From: Coprinellus micaceus
Lineage: Eukaryota; Basidiomycota; Agaricomycetes; Agaricales; Psathyrellaceae
Length of the DNA stretch: 64,000 bases
Assembly (NCBI GenBank): GCA_951394405.1
Contig: OX596341.1
Location: forward strand, 992,001-1,056,000
Reading direction: 5' to 3'
Shown here: positions 34,876 to 46,779 of the stretch, piece after piece
How positions within the stretch are numbered: position 1 is the first letter of the stretch
Layout of the letters: each line of letters opens with the position of its first letter
Notes under the pieces: generated by a model
Seen by the model: only the letters and a program-made list of their open reading frames with translations
Told to the model about the DNA's origin: nothing
Database searches by the model: none
Program-made: the position numbers and the translations under genes

Positions 34876-35803
34876 AGTGGGCAACCGGATGTTGGAGGTC
34901 GCTGCAACTCGAGCTCTGGTGGAAGAGCATTCGCGGCTATACGTACTTGCTATACTCCCAGAATTGCACTTCCATACTCAGTCGGAGCAGCCAGGCCAGG
35001 GTCTTGAACTTCGTTCTGGCAGACGACCTAACGATGAACTCCCGCGGGGTATTGATCGGTCGAGGTGGTTTAGTCGTTCGTACCAGAGCGCTTCATCAGA
35101 TCTTCCTCGAGTGTGGCATTCAGTCCTTGAAGCCTTGAGGTGGCCATGGAGGGAGAGGTCCAGGGACGGCATGATTCAAGTTGGCTCCGGTTTGAGCAGG
35201 GATGTTTGCACATGTTAGCTTTCAAAGTTATACCGGCAAATCGCCGGCTCCTCCGTGCGGGCGCTTCGGGACTTCGATGACAGGTTGGTTCTTGGCAACC
35301 TTGTTCTAACCTTGTACTCCAGATTCCCAACATCGACGGTTTAAATTCACCCTGCTCTTCTTCCTCATCACGGGCATACTGCGTCACTCCTCCTTGGGCC
35401 ATAAACTCCCCACCAAATTGAGTAAAGGGGCCTTGTATTTGCGTCGACTTCACTGGAAACCCGCTGGAAATATGCCAACAGGGTGCTTGGTCGCTGGCGA
35501 CGAGATAACGCGCTCACGTTATGCCTTATACTGAGAACCCACAACGTTGAGAAGGTACTAGGTATGCTGTGTGAAGAGCAGGACGATCGATAGATATATC
35601 AATGGTAGCGGCGAACCTTGTACTCGCGACTGACTCGACCCAAACCTTCCCTTCCTTCTCTGGTAATCTGACTCTGGCAGTTAGGCCATCATCGAGCGCA
35701 CGGAGACCATACGCTTTCTCAGGTGAGTCTGACTCGAACCACTGGAGATTGGGGTTGGGATGGGCTAACGGCGTGGCGGTCGCTAGGATCGATAGGATTC
35801 AGC
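34876..35803. other. Intergenic
   Basis: Upstream of F-box H. No coding feature is supported. Confidence -1.
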
Positions 35804-37411
35804 ATGTCGCTCCGCGTCGGATGGGACTTTGGCTCGACGCTAGAAGACGAAGGCCAGGACGTGGTTATTCAGGACCCACCGTGCTGGACTGCTACGAACG
35901 CCGTACTCAAGGCTGGCCGAGAGCTTTCGAGCTGGCTCTTCAGTAACCTCTCTCCTCCTTCCTCCCCATCAATCTCCTCGTTCTTCTGCAAGGACTCATC
36001 CCCCCCTCGACAACTCGTAAACGCCGGCTGTTCGACCCAATCAATCGTGTCCCACACTTCCTATTCCTCGCTCACACCCTCCTACATCAGCATCCTCCCG
36101 CAAGAACTCCTCGAAGAGATCTTCCGAGAATACCTTCATGGCCCCACGGCGACATCTCCTGCCTCCAGCAATCCTCTCACTGGCTCATTTCGCCGCATAA
36201 TAACTACCACTGGCACGAAAACCACACCATTCACTCTTGCACATGTGTGCTCCTCTTGGCGAGGCATCGTCATGTCTAATCCTTCGCTGTGGTCGAGGCT
36301 ATGTGCCTTCCGACCCGAATCTCACGATATCCCCCTCTTCGAATTCTGGCTATCGCGATCCTCCGGTTGCCTTCTGGATTTAACGCTGGTTCAAAGGGGG
36401 GAGTTCGGGGAAGAGGCCGTTGATGAGACTACGTATCGGCTTCTAGTGGCCAGCTTGGGCCACTCTGAACGCTGGAGGACAGTATCCCTGCATCTGAGCC
36501 AAGACATGGAAGGGCTGTTTACAACACCGCCTACTCCAGTTCCCCAACACTTCCCTTCGCTTCAGGACTGCCGCCTCGACCTCGTCGACTGGTCGATAGA
36601 AGGAAGCCGGGCAATCTCCCGGATGCTATCGACGAGCCCACGCCTCGAGAGCATCGCTTATGGAAATATGTGTCGAATCCCGCCCATCATCTCCGAGATA
36701 CCATGGGCACCCTTACGTGATCTACGTTTCGCCCACATCGACATTGTGGACCTTTACTCGATCCTCTGCGCTACGGCATCGCTAGCGCATCTTTCAATTC
36801 ACTCTCTCCAGGTCGAGTGCCATACTTTATTTCCCTCTTTCCAACAATCCGCCCCTCCCATTCAGCTCCCAGGCCTCTCATCGTTGTCCCTAACAAGCTA
36901 TGACGACGTATCGCTCCTTTTCGATGTACTCTGCCTCCCATCTCTCTCTACGCTCACCCTCGCGAACGGCTTGCCCTCTATCCGAGGGGAACCTGGCTGG
37001 GTTGCGCTGGCCAATATGTTACTCCGTTCGGGCAGTCGCCTCATGTCTTTGAACTGGACGGACAACGCTATCACCGAGGAGACCTTGATTGAAAACTTTG
37101 CCAAGGCTTCCAACGACATCTTCTTTAGCCTCCAGCACTTGAATGTCCGATCTCCGATCTCCAGGAGAACTCTGGAGGCCCTTGCCGCCACACCAGGGGC
37201 TAATATCACGATTCTCCCATCCCTCCGGTCGCTCTCAGCCAGAAATTGTAACGCGGACGAAACTTGCCTGGCGGCAATGATAATCTCTCGTCCGTGTCTC
37301 CAGAAGGTCGACGTCAAGCTTCGGGACGGGAATGGTGGAACGTGTGGTCACCTATCATGGGCCGTGAACACAGACAACAGCTTACGTCCCTCATACTTTC
37401 GATTTGTGTGA
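35804..37411 (+). CDS. F-box protein with LRR-like region (paralogue H)
   Basis: A single exon of 535 residues from MSLRVGWDFG. An upstream in-frame ATG exists at 35723, but the paralogue at 26862 starts at the equivalent of 35804. The F-box is ISILPQELLEEIFREYLHG, followed by LAHVCSSWRGIVMSNPSLWSRLC, then leucine-rich repeats. It shares KAGREL, LFEFWLSRSS and LDLVDW with paralogue G. SCF receptor role inferred. It is convergent with family J copy 2 at 37705. Confidence -1.
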   Translation: MSLRVGWDFGSTLEDEGQDVVIQDPPCWTATNAVLKAGRELSSWLFSNLSPPSSPSISSFFCKDSSPPRQLVNAGCSTQSIVSHTSYSSLTPSYISILPQELLEEIFREYLHGPTATSPASSNPLTGSFRRIITTTGTKTTPFTLAHVCSSWRGIVMSNPSLWSRLCAFRPESHDIPLFEFWLSRSSGCLLDLTLVQRGEFGEEAVDETTYRLLVASLGHSERWRTVSLHLSQDMEGLFTTPPTPVPQHFPSLQDCRLDLVDWSIEGSRAISRMLSTSPRLESIAYGNMCRIPPIISEIPWAPLRDLRFAHIDIVDLYSILCATASLAHLSIHSLQVECHTLFPSFQQSAPPIQLPGLSSLSLTSYDDVSLLFDVLCLPSLSTLTLANGLPSIRGEPGWVALANMLLRSGSRLMSLNWTDNAITEETLIENFAKASNDIFFSLQHLNVRSPISRRTLEALAATPGANITILPSLRSLSARNCNADETCLAAMIISRPCLQKVDVKLRDGNGGTCGHLSWAVNTDNSLRPSYFRFV

Positions 37412-37439
37412 CCGGTATACTCGTAGAACGACAACATGG

Positions 37440-37670
37440 CCCTGCATCAGGCAATGCCTATACAGAATTATCTACTCTACTTACAACAACTTTCAGAGTC
37501 GGGATGTTCAGAACTATCTACACTACCTACCTGGAGCTTAGCGTTCAAAACTATCTACAACTACCTACTCTATCTACGAGGGGTTCAGTGGTTGAAAACT
37601 ATCTACGACTACCTACTAGGAGTTTGATATTGGGAGCTATCTACAACTATCTACTAGAGGGTTGATGTTT
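37440..37670 (+). repeat. Degenerate minisatellite
   Basis: Five or six imperfect copies of a ~40-nt unit built on AACTATCTACAACTACCTACT lie in the gap between convergent genes. Any translation simply repeats TIYNYLL-like words. Confidence -1.
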
Positions 37671-37704
37671 AGAAACTACGCACTCCATTTACAAGGCAGG
37701 GGGA

Positions 37705-39120
37705 TTAAATATGGCCGTAGTCGAAAGCGACACCGTCCCTCTCCAGTAGCCCTTCTAATTCCGACCTGTCAGAGGGCTCCAGTCGACCACGCAGCCTGAA
37801 TGTCCGCGAGACGCCAGGGTTCATAGTGGTCGAAAAGGACGTCGATAGAAGCTTCTCAAAGTCCGTTTCGTTCCCAGCGTCGTGGAGTCGTAGGGATAAC
37901 GATGATAACCTGAAGAGCCGGACTTGGTCGAAGAGCAGGTCCAGCCGAGTATAAGAGGTTAGCGTCAACGACGAGAGATTGTAGGATGGCGCTATCCGAC
38001 CGACGTCCTCCATTGGGAAAAGTGGGGCACCAGCCCGCTCCTCGTGAACGATGTCTTTGACCTCCAACGACTCCAAACCTGGTGACGCCCCCAAAATTGC
38101 CACAACGTCCCCCACCCCAATCTCACAATTTCCAATAACCAACCTCGTCAACATCGTCGCCAGCGCCACCCCAAGCACTTCCTCCACCCTCTCCCTCTCG
38201 CCCTGCCAATACATCTGGTGCACAACCAATCCGGGCTGGTCAGGGCTCGGCGCCCTCACCATCGTCCCTTCGCTAGATATCTGTGCCTGTGACTGAAGGA
38301 CGGGATTGTCGTACAATTCCTCCATGAGTAACTGGAACTGGGGCGAGGAAGATCCGGGGTAGGAGAAGAAGTGGCGGAGTTTGGAGAAGGCGGAGAGGGC
38401 GTGGCGGGCGACTTGGAGGTGGAGGTCGATGCGGGGGAGGGGTGGAGGTGGGGTGGAGGTCGACGAGGAAGCGGGGTTGGATAAGGAAGAGGATGAAGCG
38501 AGATCGCGCCATTGTCGGGCGTGCTGGAGGGACTTGGGGCGTCGGATTGCTGGAGCCTGCGTGGAGGTGGAGGCCGAACCGGACGAGGAAGGGGGTGTGG
38601 TGTTGGTTGGTAGAGGGACGGATGTAGATGAGGAGCCGCTCTGCTCTGGGGTAACACGCCTCCGCCTTCTCCCGACCGCGCGAGCTAGCTTCGCGCGGTC
38701 GGGAGAAGGGGCACGTTCCAGAGCCAAAGCAGTGGGTCGGTTGGAAGGCGCATTCGAAGGGCGTAGGGGAAGGGGTTCCCACCATTCGTTGATGTCGAGC
38801 CAGAGGTCGTAGAGGCGCTCCGTGGCGTTCAAGGTTGTTTGGTAGAGGTAAGAAAGGGATGTGGACGCCGTGGAGTATGTGAGGGAGGGGAGTTGAGCGA
38901 TGACGTGCCCGAGGGAGATGAGGAGGTTGGTAGCTGCCGCGAGGGTGGTGGAGAGAATTTGGATGGTCGCGTGCAGAAGGAGGGAGAGGAGGTGGTAGGA
39001 AGAATGGAGGCACCACGAGAAGCTCGTCACCGAGCACCATTTCACGAGGTTGACGCTTCGAGCAAACATTGCTTTTAAGTCTTGCCATATCGACCGATCT
39101 GGCAGGGAATTCCGTGGCAT
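37705..39120 (-). CDS. Unnamed family J protein, copy 2, with hydrophobic N terminus
   Basis: A single exon of 471 residues from MPRNSLPDRS. The first ~110 residues contain long hydrophobic or amphipathic stretches (SYHLLSLLLHATIQILSTTL, LLISLGHVIAQL) that are absent from copy 1 at 31522, suggesting membrane attachment. A Ser/Pro-rich linker follows, then the family core: IDLHLQVARHALSAFSKLRH, HQMYWQGERERVEEVLG, LTRLVIGNCEIGVGDVVAIL, LESLEVKDIV, LSSLSLRLHD and RLRGRLEP. It starts 21 bp after the stop of the membrane-protein frame at 39142; fusion of the two by an unseen intron was tested and no phase-keeping splice was found. Confidence -1.
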   Translation of the reverse strand: MPRNSLPDRSIWQDLKAMFARSVNLVKWCSVTSFSWCLHSSYHLLSLLLHATIQILSTTLAAATNLLISLGHVIAQLPSLTYSTASTSLSYLYQTTLNATERLYDLWLDINEWWEPLPLRPSNAPSNRPTALALERAPSPDRAKLARAVGRRRRRVTPEQSGSSSTSVPLPTNTTPPSSSGSASTSTQAPAIRRPKSLQHARQWRDLASSSSLSNPASSSTSTPPPPLPRIDLHLQVARHALSAFSKLRHFFSYPGSSSPQFQLLMEELYDNPVLQSQAQISSEGTMVRAPSPDQPGLVVHQMYWQGERERVEEVLGVALATMLTRLVIGNCEIGVGDVVAILGASPGLESLEVKDIVHEERAGAPLFPMEDVGRIAPSYNLSSLTLTSYTRLDLLFDQVRLFRLSSLSLRLHDAGNETDFEKLLSTSFSTTMNPGVSRTFRLRGRLEPSDRSELEGLLERDGVAFDYGHI

Positions 39121-39141
39121 GTCTGTCAGACATGGGATCGG

Positions 39142-39950
39142 TCAACGCGATATGCGAAGGTTCAAGGTGGATTTTTGCTCACGATGCTTAGCGCTGAGGC
39201 GGTGTGTCCAATAGTCGCTAGGACGCTGATTCGAGTAGGCCCGTGTATCCATCTTCGGTAAGGGCCGTACATCGAAGCCAAGTCTCCACGATGTCCACCT
39301 GTTCCCCAGCCATGGGGACCACGAATCTCGCCATGCTTTTGAGATGGAGGTGCATTGGACGTAGATGACTTGGAGGGTGAAAGAGATGGCGCCGATGATG
39401 CAGTGCGCGAGGGAGCCGAGGATGATGAAGGTTGCGGCCACGAGGAAGGCGTAGAGGGAGGTGAAGAGGGGGAGGAGGTCGATGGTTGGGGGTTCGGGGG
39501 TTACGACCTCTGTATGGGATCGTTAGGCGTGTTTGGGCAATTCGGTGAAAGGGAACTGACCGAAGTGGACGCGTTTTTGGGTCTTGGGCTTGGCGTCCTC
39601 GAACCGTTTCGAGAAACGTGCAAGCAGGTTGGGTTGTTGAAGGGGGGTAGCTGAACCGAACAAAGGTAAGTATTGTCTTCCAGCGTCAAACGTGGTTAGT
39701 GACCTTTCGAGCTTGATGCTGGTGCTTCAAAGACGATGAGATGGGCTGTCCCAAAGGGCACATTGACGATAACGCACCATACGAGTCGTGGCCCGTCGTC
39801 GCGGGTAAACGCGCCCCTAATGCGCGGTACGACTGTGTAATAACGGGGGCAGGGCCTTTTGGGAAGAAATCTTGGGTGACGAAGAAAGGGTTGGATGCAT
39901 TGTTGCGATGAATGTTCTGCCAGCTGTTCAGCCCCGTATTCCAAGTGGCA
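39142..39950 (-). CDS. Probable membrane protein, 5' end unresolved
   Basis: Three exons fit together in phase on minus: one ending at 39704 (NVPFGTAHLIVFEAPASSSK), 39561-39650 (LARFSKRFEDAKPKTQKRVH) and 39142-39509. The introns are 53 nt (39651-39703) and 51 nt (39510-39560). The last exon carries a strong hydrophobic segment (LYAFLVAATFIILGSLAHCI, IGAISFTLQVIYV). The first exon has no clear ATG in its own frame. A frame starting MDPRTYHQPRYSG at 39988 overlaps it out of phase, so the true N terminus is not settled. No family is recognised. Confidence -1.
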
Positions 39951-40619
39951 CCTGAGTATCGTGGCTGGTGGTACGTTCGTGGATCCATCGTGGATCGATA
40001 TTCGTGGTATTTCGAGCTCCGTGAGCGATGAAAGGGTGGATATGGGTCAATTCAGCAACGTCGGACGCAGCGACGAGGCAGATGACTGGATTCCGTCTGC
40101 AGGCAGACTCAGAGATCGGTGGTGGTGGTGTGGAAGAGAGCAAGGAGCATTCCACTACGATTGGCGGTGATCTACCATTTAACTGAGACAAAGGGTCCCA
40201 CTATTGTCAGCGTAATTGTCTTTTGCAGGGTGCAAGACGACAGGAGGACGACGCGGTTGCGGTCTGTGCAAGAAGTGTGATCCATTTTGATGATCTCCTA
40301 TTGTTTTGGACCATCAGCAACTGTAGCCGCCCAAACCCCGCTCTTTATCGTGAAGATAGGGGCATAGCGACTGGAGGGCTTTCAATGAAATATGCCTTTG
40401 AAGCACCATAAGGACGACGCCTTTGTGAACTGTGACGGGGTTGTATGTAGGTATGTGTATCTCACCGTAATTCGACTGCCACCAGCTTGGAGAGCCGTCC
40501 TGCTTACAATGAGAACCGTAGACAGGATTTGAAGGCGATGAACCCTATTGGTATCCTGGACGTAAGAAATAAATTTGAAGCATTGCAGGCATAACTATGT
40601 ACGCGTCCGTAGGGAGGTC
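39951..40619. other. Intergenic
   Basis: No coding feature is supported. Confidence -1.
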
Positions 40620-43600
40620 ACTACGGTGTGGGTTGGTGTGGGTCCCTGCCACCGTTCGGTAATCCGCGAGACATATTTAAAGCCCGACTCGCCATCAGGC
40701 GCCCAAGTTCGACCTTGACTTCCATCGTCAAGCAAGACCTCTACCATGGTATGCTCTCCATTGTCGCTGTCGCCTCTGAACTACGTCTAAACGATGCTCG
40801 AGATCTGTGTGCCGTGGACAAAGCGCCAGCCCACCACGAGGCCACTACACGTGTTGCTAGTGCGCAACGTCGTCATCGGCTGCCGGTCTTCATCGATCGT
40901 CCCTAGATGAGGCTTGGAACCTTTCTCTTGCTGGACACAAAGAGAAGTATACACCAAGGACTATGTCGATACATGAAGCGTCTCGTATGTCTGGAGGGTA
41001 TCCTCCTTCTCACTTTATGTTTCAAGGGCTGGTTCGATGGGTGGGGAGTTGGAACTTGGAGTTCCGAAGGATGGCAAGGAGGGTTTGAAAAGGATCGAAG
41101 AAGCACCCGACATGGTCTTGACTTGCTACTATACTGGCAGGAGGTCATTCGTGGCAGCATGGAGGTGAGTCTGCGCTTTGTCGTACCGCATGGCGAGCAC
41201 GATGTATTCATTCCCACACCTTTCCGGGAAATTAGCTACACCCTCATATACGAAAATGCCCTACGGGCTACAGCGTACAGAGCGAGCTCAGAAACGCTGT
41301 AACATCAGGCCTCACGAAGGCCGCCCGGTGTCGTAATCCATATATATCCATCTTTGAGGTTGCGTCCGGGAGGAACTTCGTTCATCACGAATTTGGGGTC
41401 TCTCGTTTGGTACGTTGTCTCTGGCGCTTCCATTGGCCCACAACCATCCTCCGTTTTGCTAGAGGGTTGGATCCCGGCAGCTAAACTGAGCTCCGGTATG
41501 TGGGTTGGCAGTGGCCCTACCGTTGCTACCCCGATCCCTTGGGCGAGTCGAGAGACCACGAGCCACGGGGGGCGTCGTATGGAGGAAACCGATCGAAGGC
41601 GTTCCCGCTCGACTCGTTGGGAATCAATGACTACCCCTGTGTGGTTGATCGGTCACCAGGGGCACCGCACTCGGTGAAACTTGGCCATCCATGGTGCCTC
41701 GGGCTCAGGACCTCCTCTCCAAGTCGCCCAGTCAACTTTCTTCGGGGCATACCAGAGGATGTGGCGCCTTAATCGTGGAGAACGCGGTCAAAATGTACGT
41801 TTCGCGGGAGTGCACCGATCAGTTCTGCGCAAGGTTATGAAGAGGAAGTGTGCGTGACACGTCCCTACCTAATAAGCGATAAGTCCAGACTTCATCTACT
41901 TCAACCATTTCTCTCCTGACATAGGTCAAACCCACGAAGCATCCCAAATTTAGATCGACATTTCAGCAACAACCACCGCCAGGCCAGATCTCATGGTGGA
42001 CCACTACCCACCCCTGCCACCGCCCTGCCCCAGTCGCGCATCGGTGCCGACACCGCAGGACCGCTTCCACGGTTCCATACTACGATGCGGTGGCCGCTTG
42101 AGCGACACAGGGAAGTCTTCCGTCCGTCGCGTCCGAGCCTTCATGTGATTGGTGCTTCTCTGGTACACTGGCATGGCGGGCCATAATATGAATAGCGAGG
42201 CAGCGGTGGACCATCAACGATGGCGTTTGAGGAGGCTGAGAAAGGTCGAAGCCCAGTTCAGTGTAACACGACGCTGGCGATAAGTTGGGAGACGATTTCC
42301 TTACTCAACTGGGCGACTGCACATCGTCAGGGGCTGCGGTTGCCAAAGCCTTGTCATAAGAAAGGTCTCATGAACGTTTATAAGGAATATCAATCCGTCT
42401 AGATATACATATATGTAATTGTAACCACCGTTCCAAGGGATCTCGATGTGGGTATGGGTCCTCGGTGGGAATTCAAGTTGGCCGCAGGATAGCCCAGGAT
42501 ATACGGATGGTGCGTTCAAAGTCCGATGCACACGTCAGCGTTGACCTTGCACTCCAACGTTCAACGACGATCTACTCGCTTTCTGTGAATCGCGCCCAAC
42601 TTTTTCTTGAGAACGGCGCGCGGCAGTAGAAAAACCACAGGCATACTGCGAGGCCGTGACCACATTGTCACATTTATCTGGCCTTCAAGTTCCTCATCTC
42701 TTATGGATTACGCATCGAGGATGGACAGTAGCAATATCACTCGATTACGAAACACTGTCTTCAAAATTTGTCTGGTGCTCGAAGAAGTCACAACACGGGG
42801 TGAGTTACAGAGTTTCACATCGATGTTGCATGGAGGGCAAAAGGAGCTCACGTACACACCCTGTAGCCCGTCATTCGTTCACTCGGAAACACACGCGCTC
42901 ACTAGGTTCCCCGACTTTTCCTCAGGCCAAGTCGTTGGAATGCGCTGCAATCATGGCTGGGCCCATCCAAGGTCAACGCTGAAGTTGATTCTGGGGCATT
43001 CGACCCATCCCGATCGGCCAGACGTTACGCCCACTATGTACGTAGCTGGCCGGCCTACAAGAAAGCGTCTTACTCTCTTACGAAACCTAGTCGTCCAGAA
43101 CGTTCGGGACCGCAGACCTCCGGCACCACTTTCTGAACCCTTATTCGCGGTATCATCGCGGGGACGTAAGTGTTATTCATTATGCAGGGTCGAGACAAGG
43201 GGCGCCGCAGGCGTGCTTTACGCAGTGCGATCGACCCGCCGTTGTCCAATCAGCCGCCCCTGCGCAAGGCGACGGACAATTGTACCGGATGCATCATCCA
43301 ACCGGGCCCGCGATGCAAAGCCAAAGCCAACGCAACGATCTGGCGATCTCCGACAGGCGGGCGATTATTAGACACCAGCATACCCCTTCCACCGGGGGCC
43401 TGCCTCAGCTCTGGCCGCGTCGACACAAAAGAGGCCTTCATATATCTGTGAGAATGGGTGACTACTCACTGGCCCTTCTACTGTGCAGCGCACGGTGAGT
43501 TCCATGGCCCTTTCCATTTCCCTTTTTCCCTCCGTGTTTCTAGGGGCCCCGTAGTGGAGCGGGAACATGAAATATCAGAGCAGCGATCAGCTGAATTGGC

Positions 43601-43919
43601 GTTGAGGATGGAGGGACGATTTCCTTCTTGAATCCGGCTTTTGTATGTTTAAGCCCGGGTTTTGACAATTTAACCGATCCCTCTTCCAACGTCTGCGGAT
43701 ACGCTGCCCTGCTAGGTGTGTGCAAGGTAAGGCATCCGTGAGGCTCTTAAGCAACGGTATTGGGAGAACCCATGCAGCGCGCGCACGGCTCGAAGCCATC
43801 TCACTTAAAATACTTATGTAGGATGCGGATGTCCTTCCAAAGTCGCCCCAGCGTTCCACTATTAACCCTTCAAGAGGCTCAACCCTTTCCCAGGGTGTCG
43901 GAGCCGGTTTACTGAAGCA
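40620..43919 (+). repeat. Left copy of the long GTPase-associated repeat
   Basis: This stretch is homologous, in the same order, to 46780-48948. Matching anchors include GTTCGG...CGCGAGA...TTTAAAG (40652 / 46797), GGCCTCACNAAGGCCGCC (41308 / 47279), CTTCCATTGGCCC (41430 / 47428) and a pyrimidine-rich stretch (43520 / 48550). Open frames up to 254 codons occur but are not conserved between the copies, so the block is treated as non-coding. Confidence -1.
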
Positions 43920-45306
43920 ATGTCAAACAGCAGTGTACCCGCAGCCCCGGCGCCGTCTTCCAGAGGATCTCCACCCGGAGATGCCTCACGCGTTGCTATC
44001 TTGTGAGTGTTCACAGTCGACGAAGCTTACGGCGACAAGTTTCCTTCACTGATTTGCTTATGCATTGACAAATATTACGGCCTCAAAGGTTAATGGGACA
44101 TACCGGCGCAGGGAGAAGTCACGTTAGTCCTCATCATGCTTCCACCTTCGTTGAAACGACCTGGTGGCTTATATCACCTCAATTTCTTCATAGTTCATCA
44201 ACAGGGCCGCTGGAGAAGATATCGCGCCAGTGAACCATAGCTTGTCAACCACGGACTTCAACATCCACTCGTACCCCATTGGCAACCCCGATGTGGGCGA
44301 TCCTGGCGATCCTCGGTCTCAAATCACGCTCGTAGAAACTCCCGGACTGGACAACGGTGATGAACGGTACAGTGATGTAGAGATCATTAAACGAATTGGC
44401 TCATGGCTGGAGCAGTAAGCGGTTCGTTCACTTCTCGCCGAGTGTGAATCTGACCAAGAGTTATGTAGTTGCGACAACGACGTCGTGGTCGGCGGAATCA
44501 TCGTTCTTCACGACATCACTCAGGATGATGTGACGTCCTATGCTGGTGCCCAAGCCTGGCCCGTCAAGTACTTCGACTCCCCGGCGGTGCTCCAGCGTCT
44601 TGTCCTCACTACTGGGAAGTGGGACCTGGGGTTCGTCGCAAGAAACAAGAGAAAGTACGTCAAGCGCGAGCACGAGTTGAGAGGGATACATGCCTGGAAG
44701 AGACTACTATCTCGAGGGGCGATATTGGGCCCTCGATACGAAGGCGACCATGAATCTGCGTGGAACGTGATCAACTCTCTCCCAGAAAAGGATCCACTCA
44801 CGGTGCAAGAAATTCGGAAGGCCTTCAGCACCATCGAAGACAGACTACTGGCGAAGGCACCGCCCAGGCCACTCTCGGGTTTGGTGCAGCTAGTAAGGTC
44901 CTTATTTGAGAGGACCTCCAATTTCAGCATCCCCACTGCCACCGCTCGGAAAACAGCAGACAAGAAAAAGGGGAAGCGGAAGGCAGATGAGAACGCTGAG
45001 AATGGCGGGAATATACACGTGTTCAGCGGGGCACAAGGTGGGCACGTCGGAAACCTCGTGGTCGCATCAGGGAAAGACATGCACTACCACCACCACCATG
45101 CTGACTTAGACTCCTACCACCGCCACTACCACCACCACCACCATTACTACCAGCGCCAGCGTCCGCGCCACAATCTCCGACCCCAAGGAAGCCACCGTGA
45201 CCACGACTCAAGGTCCAAGCACCTCCATCACCACGGACTCAACCCAATCGATGGGACCAACGTCGCAATAACTCGGTCAGTTCAGGGGCAATCTACGTGT
45301 CGGTAG
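43920..45306 (+). CDS. AIG1-like G-domain GTPase, copy 1
   Basis: Exons 43920-44002, 44089-44122, 44194-44414 and 44469-45306 give 391 residues, all in phase. It belongs to the fungal G-domain family usually annotated as P-loop or AIG1-like: LLMGHTGAGRSHFINRAAG (residues 28 on), STTDF for switch I, LVETPGLD for G3, and RLVLTTGKWD where the family has a TTxWD motif. In the P loop the invariant Lys of GxxGxGK(S/T) is Arg (residue 37), which would be expected to weaken nucleotide binding. The C terminus is His-rich (HYHHHHADLDSYHRHYHHHH), encoded by a CAC-rich tract. Function unknown. Confidence -1.
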
Positions 45307-46779
45307 TAAAGAGGACTCGGCTGATTCGACATCATGCTTCATTATATTTATACTACTTACCACGGGTTACTGGTTACCGGTTACCCACGACTCCGAGGTG
45401 CACTACGCTTTCCATGTGTTTGTAATATTATGGCTGTGATTACGCCCCATGCACCATGTACACAAGCCAAGTATGTCAATAGAAAAATATGCTCATTTCC
45501 CCCCAAGTTTCTCCCTTTTGCGATCGTGAGTGATCCCCGTTAGCGTTTAGCAACCTTCGATCGAACTGTGACAGCGACGCCAACCGAGACAATTCATCTG
45601 TGGGACAGGCGGGCGCTTATTTGTTGCACATCGGCATTCCATCAGCGAAGGTGATAGCAGGGCTCATAAAAACTATACCAGTGGTTAGTGTGAACCGGGG
45701 CGACCGCAGTCTGCATTTTAGCGGCAGGTGCAATCAATTCCTCTTCTTCCACTAGTAAATGTACCGGTCCTTCGATCAAACTACCTGGGCTCGGTCGGCG
45801 AACCGCACATTCCTCATGTTCAAGGGGTTCACTCTTGTGTACATCTCAGAGCCTTGTTGCCAGGTATTGGAGATGCAGGATAAACTCAACTGTTAGACCG
45901 GTGAGAGTGACCCGATACGTAAAGATTTGATTCCCCAAAGCCTGACACTTATGTGAAATACCGAGGTGCGCTGACACTTTTTAAAGACCTCCTTTACCCG
46001 TCACACAATGAGTAATGCTTAATTGGCCTTACTCATGCGCTAGGAAACCTAGGATCGACCTTCGGCAGTCATAAGGTCAACCCGAGCGAATAAGCGCCCG
46101 TCTGATCGAGTAGTTGATGGTTATCAGCCATGAGCTGTGGCTTCAAGTCAACGGATGGATCCGATGGGAGGCCGCGCGTCGGGAGCTGAAAGTCACGGAT
46201 TCTGGTATTCTGGGAGGGAAAGCATCCCGCTGGATACCGTGAATGGCACGCGCCTGGTATTGTGGGTGGAGCCCCCGGGAACGCTAGAGGAAGCCGAACC
46301 CCCGTCAAATAGTACGCCGGTCACATGCAGTGGCGGTTCTACAGTGCGGTTCAGAACGGGATGTTTCAGCAGGTGAATGAAAAAACCCCGGGGATTGGGT
46401 ACGGTGATGGTCCCCATTGCTTTGGACCATCACTGGCAGTAAGTGCAGCCATCGGCCCTCTGGCTTTCATTTGGGTGAGGCTTCGCAACTGGAAGGCGTT
46501 TCAGTGAAACATATTATTTCTGAGGACCAGAGTAGAGTCGATTTGCGAATTATGGCACTGGGGTACCCCGATCGAGATACGATGTGTGTCGTCGTGAAGG
46601 TTCGGATCCAGGGTTGGGCTCGGGGAGGGAGCCTTGAGGGAAATTCTCTATCCGATGGGGTGACTGCATGACGATCTGGATGTATGCAAGTATCCCGAAG
46701 CTTAGCGAGAAATTTATCTCAATTGTTGTGGCCCTGATGTGCGCCCGGAGGGAGCTCAAGTTTACGACGTGCCCGTGGG
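45307..46779. other. Spacer between the two GTPase blocks
   Basis: It contains CAACCTTCGATCGAACTGTG (near 45551), also present after GTPase copy 2 (near 50764). GGGCGCTTATT at 45611 and AATAAGCGCCC at 46089 face each other 490 bp apart. No gene is supported. Confidence -1.

Noticed and set aside
26862..37411. Calling all leucine-rich proteins canonical LRR proteins
   Set aside because: The repeats are irregular with no consistent LxxLxLxxN spacing. F-box with LRR-like region is as far as the sequence allows.
42607..43371. 254-codon plus-strand frame
   Set aside because: It lies in the duplicated block, but the homologous position in the right copy is not open in the same frame and no motif is seen.
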